From assembly GCA_035610835.1 (NCBI GenBank), contig CM069447.1:58845048-58909047 (forward strand): 64,000 nt of DNA, given 5' to 3'. Below are positions 22,673 through 31,718 of this stretch, one piece after another. A program made the position numbers and the translations under genes. Positions within the stretch are counted from its first letter, which is position 1, and every line of letters starts with the position of its first letter. The notes below the pieces were generated by a model that saw only the letters and a program-made list of their open reading frames with translations, had not been told where the DNA came from and did not search any database. This stretch comes from Ophiura sarsii (lineage: Eukaryota > Echinodermata > Ophiuroidea > Amphilepidida > Ophiuridae).

Positions 22673-25600
22673 CTACAGGTTTTCAGTTTCTATTTCTTCA
22701 TATATGGCAGATGATCTTGCATCATCTTGATCTACAGAGCTAACAGCTTCTTGGTCCTGGTCCGTTTGAGGATTGCTCTGTCTTAGTGCTCGAGACTTCC
22801 TATACTTCAGAATAACGAGTACAGTGATAGATATGAGTACACCAGCGCTTATACTGCCAGCTGTTACTCCTTGAGCAAGTTTTTCTAACCAACTTTCTAA
22901 CCAGTTAATGCTCCCTTCTGCTTCAGTTAGTGGCAGTGGTGTTGACGTTGTTTTTGCTATTTGTGACGGTAACACTGTTACAGGTCCAGCAGAACACATG
23001 CGATGTACAGTCAGAAAGGTATCACTCGTCATCACACAAACAAACACTGCGTTTCGGTCATCAACGGTAATAACGTCTGTTGAAGTCTCATTTCCAAGTT
23101 GCTTGTAGATTGTTCCATCTGGTCTTTGAAGTTTTAGCTGCAAGTTGACACCAGGTTCAGAGTCACCAACCGTACAGTTGAATGTAGCTTCAGTTCCGTG
23201 CGTCAAGGTAGTAGATGGTGCAATACTGCATTCTGGGTAATTGAGAGCTGGTAGGTAGGAATCTATGGGTACTGTTATTTGGATCATCTCTCGCTGTGTC
23301 ACTCCATTTTGGAAATATTCAGCTTGACATTGGTAATCACCTTCATCCTCTTTGACAGCATTTCTAATGTAGAACTTGCTGAAGGTAAATCCATCCTCTG
23401 TGAATTTGTTTACGCTGTACCTTGATGGATCAGCTTTTACAAGGTCATTATTCACAGCCATTACCTCATTGTGAAACATCCATTGTAGTTTACGCTCTGT
23501 ACTTCCTGGAGAAAACAAATATCTACACTGCACAGCTATGCTGAGACCAAGAGGGGAATCATTGCTCTTCCAATAATTAAGCCCGAACCGAATAATTATA
23601 GGTCCAGCAGAACACTCACGACGTACAGTAGGAAATGTATCGCTTGTCATCACACAAACAAATGTTGCGTCATGGTCATCAAACGTAACAACCTGTGTGG
23701 AAGTCTCAGTACCAAGTTGTTTGTAGGTTGTTCCATCTGGTCTTTGAAGTTGTAGCTGCAAGTTGACACCAGGTTCAGATTCATCAACCATACAGTTGAA
23801 TGTAGCTTCAGTTCCTTGCGTCAAGGTAGTAGTTGGTGCAATACTGCATTCTGGGTAATTTAGAGCTGGTAGGTAGGAATTTATGGGTACTGTTATTTGG
23901 ATCATCTCTCGATGTGTCTCTCCACTTTGGACATATTCAGCTTGACATTGGTAATCACCTTCATCTTCTTTGACAGGATTTTGAATAGTTAGTCTACTGA
24001 AAGTAAACTCATCCATTCTGGATATGTTTACACTATACCTTGATGGATCAGCTTTTACAAGGTCATTATTCGCAGCCATTACAACATTGTTGAACATCCA
24101 CCTTTGCATATACCTGGTGTCTTCTGTATCAAAAGAAAATCTACACTGCACAACTTTACTTGGGCCAAACTCAGGTAGGCTGTTGCTAGTCCACTGTTTT
24201 GCAATTAGCCCAAAACTAACCGTTACTGGTCCAGCAGAACACCCACGATGTACGGTTGGAAAGGTGTCGCTCGTCATCACACAAACAAATGTTGCGTTAT
24301 GGTCATCAAACGTAACAACCTGTGTGGAAGTCTCAGTACCAAGTTGTTTGTAGGTTGTTCCATCTGGTCTTTGAAGTTGTAGCTGCAAGTTGACACCAGG
24401 TTCAGATTCATCAACCATACAGTTGAATGTAGCTTCAGTTCCTTGCGTCAAGGTAGTAGTTGGTGCAATACTGCATTCTGGGTAATTTAGAGCTGGTAGG
24501 TAGGAATTTATGGGTACTGTTATTTGGATCATCTCTCGATGTGTCTCTCCACTTTGGACATATTCAGCTTGACATTGGTAATCACCTTCATCTTCTTTGA
24601 CAGGATTTTGAATAGTTAGTCTACTGAAAGTAAACTCATCCATTCTGGATATGTTTACACTATACCTTGATGGATCAGCTTTTACAAGGTCATTATTCGC
24701 AGCCATTACAACATTGTTGAACATCCACCTTTGCATATACCTGGTGTCTTCTGTATCAAAAGAAAATCTACACTGCACAACTTTACTTGGGCCAAACTCA
24801 GGTAGGCTGTTGCTAGTCCACTGTTTTGCAATTAGCCCAAAACTAACCGTTACTGGTCCAGCAGAACACCCACGATGTACGGTTGGAAAGGTGTCGCTCG
24901 TCATCACACAAACAAATGTTGCGTTATGGTCATCAAACGTAACAACCTGTGTGGAAGTCTCAGTACCAAGTTGTTTGTAGGTTGTTCCATCTGGTCTTTG
25001 AAGTTGTAGCTGCAAGTTGACACCAGGTTCAGATTCATCAACCATACAGTTGAATGTAGCTTCAGTTCCTTGCGTCAAGGTAGTAGTTGGTGCAATACTG
25101 CATTCTGGGTAATTTAGAGCTGGTAGGTAGGAATTTATGGGTACTGTTATTTGGATCATCTCTCGATGTGTCTCTCCACTTTGGACATATTCAGCTTGAC
25201 ATTGGTAATCACCTTCATCTTCTTTGACAGGATTTTGAATAGTTAGTCTACTGAAAGTAAACTCATCCATTCTGGATATGTTTACACTATACCTTGATGG
25301 ATCAGCTTTTACAAGGTCATTATTCGCAGCCATTACAACATTGTTGAACATCCACCTTTGCATATACCTGGTGTCTTCTGTATCAAAAGAAAATCTACAC
25401 TGCACAACTTTACTTGGGCCAAACTCAGGTAGGCTGTTGCTAGTCCACTGTTTTGCAATTAGCCCAAAACTAACCGTTACTGGTCCAGCAGAACACCCAC
25501 GATGTACGGTTGGAAAGGTGTCGCTCGTCATCACACAAACAAATGTTGCGTTATGGTCATCAAACGTAACAACCTGTGTAGAAGTCGCAGTACCAAGTTG

Positions 25601-28600
25601 TTTGTAGGTTGTTCCATCTGGTCTTTGAAGTTTTAGTTCCAAGTTAACACCAGGTACAGATTCACCAACCGTACAGTTGAATGTAGCTTCAGTTCTGTGC
25701 GTCAAGGTAGTAGATGGTGCAATACTGCATTCTGGGTAATTCAGTGCTGGTAGGTAGGAATATATGGGTACTGTTATTTGAATCATCTCTCGCTGTGTCC
25801 CTCCACTTTGGACATATTCAGCTTGACATTGGTAATCACCTTCATCCTCTTTGACAGCATTCTGAATAGTTAGTATACTGAGTGTAAACCCATCACTTTT
25901 GGATATGTTTACACTGTACCTTGATGGATCAGCTTCTCTCAGGTCGTTATTCTCAGCCATTACCTTGTTGTTAAATATCCATCTTAGCTTGTGCCCTGTG
26001 CTTACTAGAGAAAACAAATACCTACACTGCACGAGTATGCATAGACCAAGCCGAGTTGGAGTGTAGGTAGTCCAAAATATAAGCCCAAACCGAATAATTA
26101 TAGGTCCAGCAGAACATGTGCGACGTGCAGTTGGAAAGGTGTTGCTTGTCATCACACATACAAACATTGCGTTATGGTCATCAAACGTAACAACCTGTGC
26201 AGAAGTCTCGTTACCAAGTTGTTTGTAGGTTGTTCCATCTGGTCTTTGAAGTTTTAGTTCCAAGTTAACACCAGGTACAGATTCACCAACCGTACAGTTG
26301 AATGTAGCCTCAGATCCTTGCGCCAAGGCGGTAGAGGGTGCAATACTGCATTCTGGGTAATTCAGTGCTGGTAGGTAGGAATCTATGGGTACTGTTATTT
26401 GGACCATCTCCCGATGTGTCTCTCCACTTTGGACATATTCAGCTTGACATTGGTAAACACCTTCATCTTCTTTGACTGCATTTCGAATGTACAGCATGCT
26501 GAACGTAAATCCATCCTCAAAGAATTTGTTTACACGGTACCTTGAAGGATCAGCTTCTAAGAGGTCATTATTCTCAGCCATTACGTCATTGTTTAACATC
26601 CATTTTAGCGTATGCTCTGTACTTCCTGTAGAAAACAAATATGTACACTGCACAACTAGAACAACAGAGGGATAATCGGTCTTCAAATATATAAGCCCGA
26701 ATCGAATAATTAACGGTCCAGCAGAACATGTGCGATGTGCAGTTGGAAAGGTGTCGCTTGTCATCACACAAACAAATGTTGCGTTATGGTCATCAAACGT
26801 AACAACCTGTGTAGAAGTCTCATTACCAAGTCGTTTGTAGGTTGTTCCATCTGGTCTTTGAAGCTTTAGTTCCAAGTCAACACCAGGTACAGATTCACCA
26901 ATGGTACAGTTGAATGTAGCTTCAGTTCTGTGCGTCAAGGTAGCAGATGGTGCAATACTGCATTCTGGGTAATTTAGAGCTGGTAGGTAGGAATCTATGG
27001 GTACTGTTATTTCGATCGTCTGTGTGTGTGTCACTCCACTTTGGACATATTCAGCCTGACATTGGTAATCCCCTTCATCTTCTTTGACAGGATTTTGAAT
27101 AGTTATTCTACTGAGTGTAAACTCATCCATTCTGGATATGTTTACACTGTACCTTAATGGATCAGCTTTTACAAGGTCATTATTCTCAGCTATTACGTCA
27201 TTGTTAAACATCCATTTTAGCTTATGCTCTGTACTTTCTGTAGAAAACAGATATCTACACTGCACAACAGAGGGATAATTGGTCTTCTCATACATAAGCC
27301 CGAATCGAATAATTATAGGTCCAGCAAAACATGTGCGACTTGCAGTTGGAAAGGTATCGCTCGTCATCACACAACCAAATGTTGCGTTATGGTCATCAAA
27401 TGTAACAACCTGTGTAGAAGTCTCAGTACCAATTCGTTTGTAGGTTGTTCCATCTTGTCTTAGAAGGTTTAGTTCCAAGTTAACATCAGGTACAGATTCA
27501 CCAACCATACAGTTGAATGTAGCCTCAGATCCTTGTGCCAAGGCTGTAGAGGGTGCAATACTGCATTCTGGGTAATTCAGTGCTGGTAGGTAGGAATCTA
27601 TGGGTACTGTTATTTCGATCGTCTGTGTGTGTGTCACTCCACTTTGGACATATTCAGCTTGACATTGGTAATCCCCTTCATCTTCTTTGACAGGATTTTG
27701 AATAGTTATTGTACTAAGTGTAAACTCATCCATTCTGGATATGTTTACACTGTACCTTAATGGATCAGCTTCTACAAGGTCATTATTCTCAGCCATTATG
27801 TCACTGTTAAACATCCATTTTAGCTTATGCTCTGTACTTCCTGTAGAAAACAAATATCTACACTGCACAACAATGGGTAGACCAAGAGAGGGATAATTGG
27901 TCTTCTCATTCTCATATACAAGCCCGAATCGAATAATTATAGGTCCAGCAGAACATGCGCGACGTGGAAAGGTGTCACTCGTCATCACAAAAACAAACAT
28001 TGCGTTATGGTCATCAAACGTAACGACCTGTGTAGAAGTCTCGTCAGTACCAAGTCGTTTGTAGGTTGTTCCATCTGGTCTTTGAAGTTTTAGTTTCAAG
28101 TTAACACCAAGTACATGTACATACATGTATTCACCAACCTTACAGTTGAATGTAGCTTCGCTTCCTTGCGTCAAGGTAGTAGATGGTGCAATACTGCATT
28201 CTGGGTAAAATATGGAGACATTTCTTGTATATGTATATGGAAAGTATCCACGTAAGTTATCATCGTATGCATCATATCCAAGCTGACATTGGTAAATTCC
28301 AGCACCCTCTCTCACTGGATTTCTTATATGAAGAGTGTATCTTCCATTAAAATATTCAACTGCATACTTTGCTGGGTCACCTTCTTCCAGTTCATCATTT
28401 ACCGTTAATATTCTGTTAGAAAATATCCACCTGGTTTCCTGATTAATGCTTCCACCTGGAACTGAACTTGTACACTGTACGTATGCAGTTAGTCCATAAT
28501 CGGCGTCATCATATACCCTTGGCTCTGATACTTCAACTGATTGTGCTATAGCAAGACTAACAAGACCAAGAGTTATCATAACCATTAATAGAGATACGGT

Positions 28601-28642
28601 AGTAGTGGTCAGCATAATGTTTGTCTGCTTTGGAGACGTCAT
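22673..28642 (-). CDS. IgSF copy 3: 1989-residue, 18-Ig type I membrane protein in one exon
   Basis: Starts at 28642 with a signal peptide (residues 1-34, LVSLAIAQ). An N-terminal V-like Ig domain follows (about 35-141; VQC, RWIF, GIYQCQ). Next are eight units of about 209 residues. In each, an A-type domain (YPECSIAP, ATFNC, FVCVMTS, RxCSAGP: four Cys, no core Trp) precedes a canonical B-type domain (VQCR, KWMFN, DEGDYQCQAEY). A last A-type domain leads to a transmembrane segment (about 1925-1945) and a 44-residue tail with YEEI at 1981-1984, a known Src-family SH2-binding consensus when phosphorylated. Many N-glycosylation sequons (NAT, NIS, NET) are present. There is no intron, and no frameshift in 5.97 kb. 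Compared with copy 2 the tail is 19 residues shorter. It is probably a surface receptor or adhesion protein. An immune role is inferred from architecture and rapid repeat change; I do not recognise a named orthologue. Confidence 0.9.
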   Translation of the reverse strand: MTSPKQTNIMLTTTTVSLLMVMITLGLVSLAIAQSVEVSEPRVYDDADYGLTAYVQCTSSVPGGSINQETRWIFSNRILTVNDELEEGDPAKYAVEYFNGRYTLHIRNPVREGAGIYQCQLGYDAYDDNLRGYFPYTYTRNVSIFYPECSIAPSTTLTQGSEATFNCKVGEYMYVHVLGVNLKLKLQRPDGTTYKRLGTDETSTQVVTFDDHNAMFVFVMTSDTFPRRACSAGPIIIRFGLVYENEKTNYPSLGLPIVVQCRYLFSTGSTEHKLKWMFNSDIMAENNDLVEADPLRYSVNISRMDEFTLSTITIQNPVKEDEGDYQCQAEYVQSGVTHTQTIEITVPIDSYLPALNYPECSIAPSTALAQGSEATFNCMVGESVPDVNLELNLLRQDGTTYKRIGTETSTQVVTFDDHNATFGCVMTSDTFPTASRTCFAGPIIIRFGLMYEKTNYPSVVQCRYLFSTESTEHKLKWMFNNDVIAENNDLVKADPLRYSVNISRMDEFTLSRITIQNPVKEDEGDYQCQAEYVQSGVTHTQTIEITVPIDSYLPALNYPECSIAPSATLTHRTEATFNCTIGESVPGVDLELKLQRPDGTTYKRLGNETSTQVVTFDDHNATFVCVMTSDTFPTAHRTCSAGPLIIRFGLIYLKTDYPSVVLVVQCTYLFSTGSTEHTLKWMLNNDVMAENNDLLEADPSRYRVNKFFEDGFTFSMLYIRNAVKEDEGVYQCQAEYVQSGETHREMVQITVPIDSYLPALNYPECSIAPSTALAQGSEATFNCTVGESVPGVNLELKLQRPDGTTYKQLGNETSAQVVTFDDHNAMFVCVMTSNTFPTARRTCSAGPIIIRFGLIFWTTYTPTRLGLCILVQCRYLFSLVSTGHKLRWIFNNKVMAENNDLREADPSRYSVNISKSDGFTLSILTIQNAVKEDEGDYQCQAEYVQSGGTQREMIQITVPIYSYLPALNYPECSIAPSTTLTHRTEATFNCTVGESVPGVNLELKLQRPDGTTYKQLGTATSTQVVTFDDHNATFVCVMTSDTFPTVHRGCSAGPVTVSFGLIAKQWTSNSLPEFGPSKVVQCRFSFDTEDTRYMQRWMFNNVVMAANNDLVKADPSRYSVNISRMDEFTFSRLTIQNPVKEDEGDYQCQAEYVQSGETHREMIQITVPINSYLPALNYPECSIAPTTTLTQGTEATFNCMVDESEPGVNLQLQLQRPDGTTYKQLGTETSTQVVTFDDHNATFVCVMTSDTFPTVHRGCSAGPVTVSFGLIAKQWTSNSLPEFGPSKVVQCRFSFDTEDTRYMQRWMFNNVVMAANNDLVKADPSRYSVNISRMDEFTFSRLTIQNPVKEDEGDYQCQAEYVQSGETHREMIQITVPINSYLPALNYPECSIAPTTTLTQGTEATFNCMVDESEPGVNLQLQLQRPDGTTYKQLGTETSTQVVTFDDHNATFVCVMTSDTFPTVHRGCSAGPVTVSFGLIAKQWTSNSLPEFGPSKVVQCRFSFDTEDTRYMQRWMFNNVVMAANNDLVKADPSRYSVNISRMDEFTFSRLTIQNPVKEDEGDYQCQAEYVQSGETHREMIQITVPINSYLPALNYPECSIAPTTTLTQGTEATFNCMVDESEPGVNLQLQLQRPDGTTYKQLGTETSTQVVTFDDHDATFVCVMTSDTFPTVRRECSAGPIIIRFGLNYWKSNDSPLGLSIAVQCRYLFSPGSTERKLQWMFHNEVMAVNNDLVKADPSRYSVNKFTEDGFTFSKFYIRNAVKEDEGDYQCQAEYFQNGVTQREMIQITVPIDSYLPALNYPECSIAPSTTLTHGTEATFNCTVGDSEPGVNLQLKLQRPDGTIYKQLGNETSTDVITVDDRNAVFVCVMTSDTFLTVHRMCSAGPVTVLPSQIAKTTSTPLPLTEAEGSINWLESWLEKLAQGVTAGSISAGVLISITVLVILKYRKSRALRQSNPQTDQDQEAVSSVDQDDARSSAIYEEIETENL
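23668..25578 (-). repeat. Three apparently identical 627-bp coding repeats
   Basis: Landmarks repeat at exact 627-bp steps: GAATTTATGGGTACTG at 23878, 24505 and 25132, and CACCCACGATGTACGG near 24241, 24868 and 25495. By eye the units are identical from about 23668 to 25578, just over three periods. Mismatches (TCATGG/TTATGG on the left, GTCTCAG/GTCGCAG on the right) mark the edges. Each unit encodes one A+B domain pair. This indicates very recent unequal crossing-over or gene conversion, or an assembly artefact. Confidence 0.92.
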
Positions 28643-28872
28643 GATGAGTGTCTATCCCCTTTACAAATGGTAGTATGAGCGATAGGATTCGATGACGAGC
28701 AATTGTTATGTGAAATGTTTATATTGGTACGTTGGCAATGAAATAAAGCACCTCATAATGGGTGGATTGTTTTTTCAGTTTCCTTCCTCTTCCCTTGATC
28801 GCTTTATAGTTATACAGGTATGTAGTTTGACAGGAAATAGTTTGTGATCCGTGATGGTGTAAATCACTATAG
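28643..28872 (-). other. 5' flank of IgSF copy 3
   Basis: Homologous to the copy 1 and 2 flanks (GATGAGTGTCTATCCCC, GATGACGAGCAATTGTTA) but more diverged. It is interrupted at 28873 by a MITE absent from the other flanks. Confidence 0.65.
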
Positions 28873-29093
28873 TTCAGTCAGTTCCAAATTGGCGAAACCT
28901 GTTTACAGCAGCGAATGAATTAAGTAGAGTGTCACACGCAACATTCTCGCATGGCGCAATATGGCGCGCAATGTCGCAGTGCCATTTTATGCAGACGCTT
29001 TCGTTTGCCAACATTGCGCTTATACGCTTGGATTACTTTTACGAGCGGATAGATAAGAACCGAACATTTCTCGCCAATTTGGAACTGATTGAA
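28873..29093. mobile_element. 221-bp MITE, family shared with 40311-40530
   Basis: Terminal inverted repeats TCAGTTCCAAATTGGCGA and TCGCCAATTTGGAACTGA. TATA occurs on both sides. The related copy at 40311-40530 shares TACGCTTGGATTACTTTT. The copy 1 flank provides an empty site. Confidence 0.8.
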
Positions 29094-29237
29094 ATATAAG
29101 ATGATTTAATACATTTTACAACCCAATTTAATAAAAAAAAGAGTTAGATTATGTGTTTATAATCATTCAGTAAGAACAAAGCTAATATATTTACACTAGT
29201 ATACTGCACACTGTTTACAAGTCTGAGAGTCTCCAAT
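29094..29237 (-). other. Continuation of the copy 3 5' flank
   Basis: Resumes homology with 11500-11620 and 18730-18845 (ATTCA, ACAAGTCTGAGAGT) between two insertions. Confidence 0.5.
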
Positions 29238-29672
29238 CCGGGGGGGGGCACTGACATTGGAAAAGGGTATAGGTATGTGCCGCGCTAAAGACCCCCTTTT
29301 TCACCTTTTTCACCCTCTGCTGCTAGTTCTTATGACCCCCCTTTTGAGCCTGCATCAGTTCTTAAAGACCCCAATTTGATTAAAAATTCAAAAATCACGA
29401 AATTTTGCGTTCCAAAGCACCAAATCTTAGAAGATTTTGCGTTCTAAAACAAAACACACAACAACAACAAAAATCGAAAATTTGCGTTCTTGCTAATCAA
29501 AATTGAACTATAGGCCAGTTCTCAAAACCTACCTTTTTGAAAAAATCAGTTCCTATAATACCCTATTTTTCATCATAAAATCCACTCAGTTCAGTTCTGT
29601 AGCCCTCCTTTTTGAGACCCTGTGCGGCACACCCCTACCCAAAAAAAAAGTTGAGTGCCCCCCCCCCCCGGG
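29238..29672. mobile_element. hAT-like non-autonomous element with 8-bp target duplication
   Basis: Ends are CCGGGGGGGGGCACT and AGTGCCCCC...CCGGG. The element is flanked by direct TCTCCAAT at 29230-29237 and 29673-29680. The paralogous flanks of copies 1 and 2 have a single TTTCCAAT followed by AGGCCTAT, so the insertion is exact. An 8-bp duplication fits hAT (or P) elements. There is no coding capacity. Related copies lie at 35838-36180 and about 3956-4195. Confidence 0.85.
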
Positions 29673-29903
29673 TCTCCAATAGGCCTATACAAAGATAGAT
29701 TCCTTACTATGTGTCACTTAAGCCTAATTCAATAAGTTAGGAATCTTCATTTAGTCTTGATCCGAGCACATAGTATCTGCTGATCATAACTGTGACTGTC
29801 CATACAGGGTGAGTCAAAATATTCAGGTCCTGTTTTAAAAAAAATAAGGATAAAACTTCTTGTCAACAATTTGTAAATTTCGTCATTGTTTTAAAAGTAG
29901 ACA

Positions 29904-30400
29904 TACCGTATTATCCCTATTATCCCAGGGCGATTAGCAAAGTCATTTTGGGTGGGCGCTTAATCAGTTACCTTTTTTAAACTAATTTATCGAAAACACT
30001 GTCGAATTCGGCAAGGTTGCACTAGCGGGAAAACCATGTGCGATCAAAAAGTAAACTGTTGGGGGAAAATCAACATTGCGGCGTCGCATTGGTCTCACTG
30101 GCCACATTACATGACGTCAATGTTCCAACAAGCTTCAAGTGCCCTTCGGCAAACTTAGTTTATTCTCGGTAGTTTTGAGCATGCGCGATGTTGTATTTAA
30201 GCCATGAAAAAACCCCAAAGATGGCGGCTCGTATCGAGGAGAGCAGGCAGCGGCGATCGAACCAGGCTTAAAGGACGCTGTGGCGAAAAATGTTGTTGTA
30301 CAGTGCTACGGTAATTGAAAAAGGTGGGCCCTTATAGGGATTGTTTGTTAGTAGTCATTGAGAAAAACGGGGGTGGGCGCTTAATAGGGATAATACAGTA
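29904..30400. mobile_element. Nested TIR element inside the mariner relic
   Basis: Inverted ends TACCGTATTATCCCTATT and AATAGGGATAATACAGTA, with GGGTGGGCGCTTAAT repeated directly near both ends. 497 bp, no coding capacity; probably TA-targeting. Confidence 0.75.
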
Positions 30401-30532
30401 CTTCTTCTTCCTTAGTGATGTTTTCAAGACAATACCAGGTTCCATCTCAGAATTACAACATATTTACGAAAAAGCGCGAAATCCAAAGTGTTCCAAGTTG
30501 GTGGATATTTACACTACTGTACTATTAGGTAT

Positions 30533-30736
30533 TTATACAATACAATAAAATGTTTGAAATTCTATAAATAAAACAACATTTGGTAGATAGACCAAAACAC
30601 TTCCACAATCATTAAACTTCTTATTGATGCAACATTTTGACGGAATCCTCAGAACATTTGGAAACCGTTGGACTTGCAGAATACTTCTTGTCTTGTCTTT
30701 ATGTATATTCACAACTTTTTTGTAACTTTGTTTCAT
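30533..30736 (-). pseudogene. Mariner transposase N-terminal fragment
   Basis: A 67-residue frame contains RFPNVLRIPSK, then INKKFNDCGSVL. This resembles the helix-turn-helix region of mariner-type transposases, where a FPNxxxPS block is followed by a KFxxTGSV block. The fragment is isolated and lacks the downstream catalytic domain, so it is non-functional. The call is from motif resemblance plus its position inside a TIR-bounded element. Confidence 0.55.
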
Positions 30737-31423
30737 TAATCTGTATCAGATTCAATGAATATTATTTCATCATGTTATTTTAAAGGTATTAATTGTATGT
30801 AATAATGTTAAATCGACTTTATCATGGCCTCAGTGAAAAACAGCTGTATTATGTTGACCTGTGTATCGTGAATAAATAAAGATTATAGATAGATATACAT
30901 TTTGCTAGATAAAATAAATATTCTCTGCTGAATGTTATATCCACGAACCATGTTGATCAAGTTTTTTGAAACATAATGATGACTGTCAATTGCATCTTGC
31001 AAAAGATTTCTTTGTTATTCGAACACCTGTTTGGATATGTTTTTTAACTAGGCCTATTCAAAAACATTACAGCAAACACAACAGAAACTCTTTTCCTATT
31101 ATAAGTGCTGTGAATACCAACGCCCCTTTGATTGACTTGTTAAAACGGTGGGGGTCCCTTTTAGATAAGTTGAAACAGATTTAATTTAACAGAATTTGGG
31201 AAAATGCCCATATCACCCGTTTGTTTCGAATAACCAATTTGAAAGAAATAAATTTTGATTATAACTAACATATATACATACAAGACATTTACAGGGCGCC
31301 ATTTCATATAGATCACGACGCCAATAATGTCATCTTGCTAGGCAACACATTATTCATTTTTGCATTTTATCTGGTTTAGAAAATAAGTTAAATCAGGACC
31401 TGAATATTGTGACTCACCCTGTA

Positions 31424-31661
31424 TATTACTGTTGCTCTACTGAGATACTGAGTCAGGTGTAAATTCAGTACATATTAAGGCCACAGGAGAAGAAAAAAAA
31501 CCTTATTTTACAGGCCCGACCCCCCCCCCCCCCCCCCCCCCCACCCCCCAATATGCATGACGCCCGACCAACCTACCAACCCTACCAGGGAGGTTCATTT
31601 GTCTGTAGGATAGGGTTTTTTTTTACGTTGCCTAACCTCTAAAATATTCTTAGTCCTTACT
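31424..31661. other. Spacer with distal copy 3 flank and a poly-C tract
   Basis: Begins with the resumed flank homology (ACTGAGATACTGAGTCAG, compare 11750-11790). It then carries a poly-C tract at about 31519-31541 and AACCTCTAAAATATTCT, which matches the copy 1 flank at 11796-11812. Confidence 0.5.
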
Positions 31662-31680
31662 CAGTGGCGTGTCCACCCCC

Positions 31681-31718
<38 letters not shown>

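Larger units (their letters stand above)
29803..31423 (-). mobile_element. Decayed mariner-like element with a nested insertion
   Basis: Terminal inverted repeats TACAGGGTGAGTCAAAATAT and its counterpart ending in GACTCACCCTGTA, TA-flanked, 1621 bp, fitting Tc1/mariner. A minus-strand remnant of the transposase N-terminus lies at 30533-30736. Another element (29904-30400) is inserted in it. The DD(D/E) catalytic region was not found. Confidence 0.8.

Noticed and set aside
22908..25607. Plus-strand frames of 66-109 residues opposite the Ig gene (also 16364, 17601, 18071)
   Set aside because: These are antisense shadows that repeat with the 627-bp coding unit.
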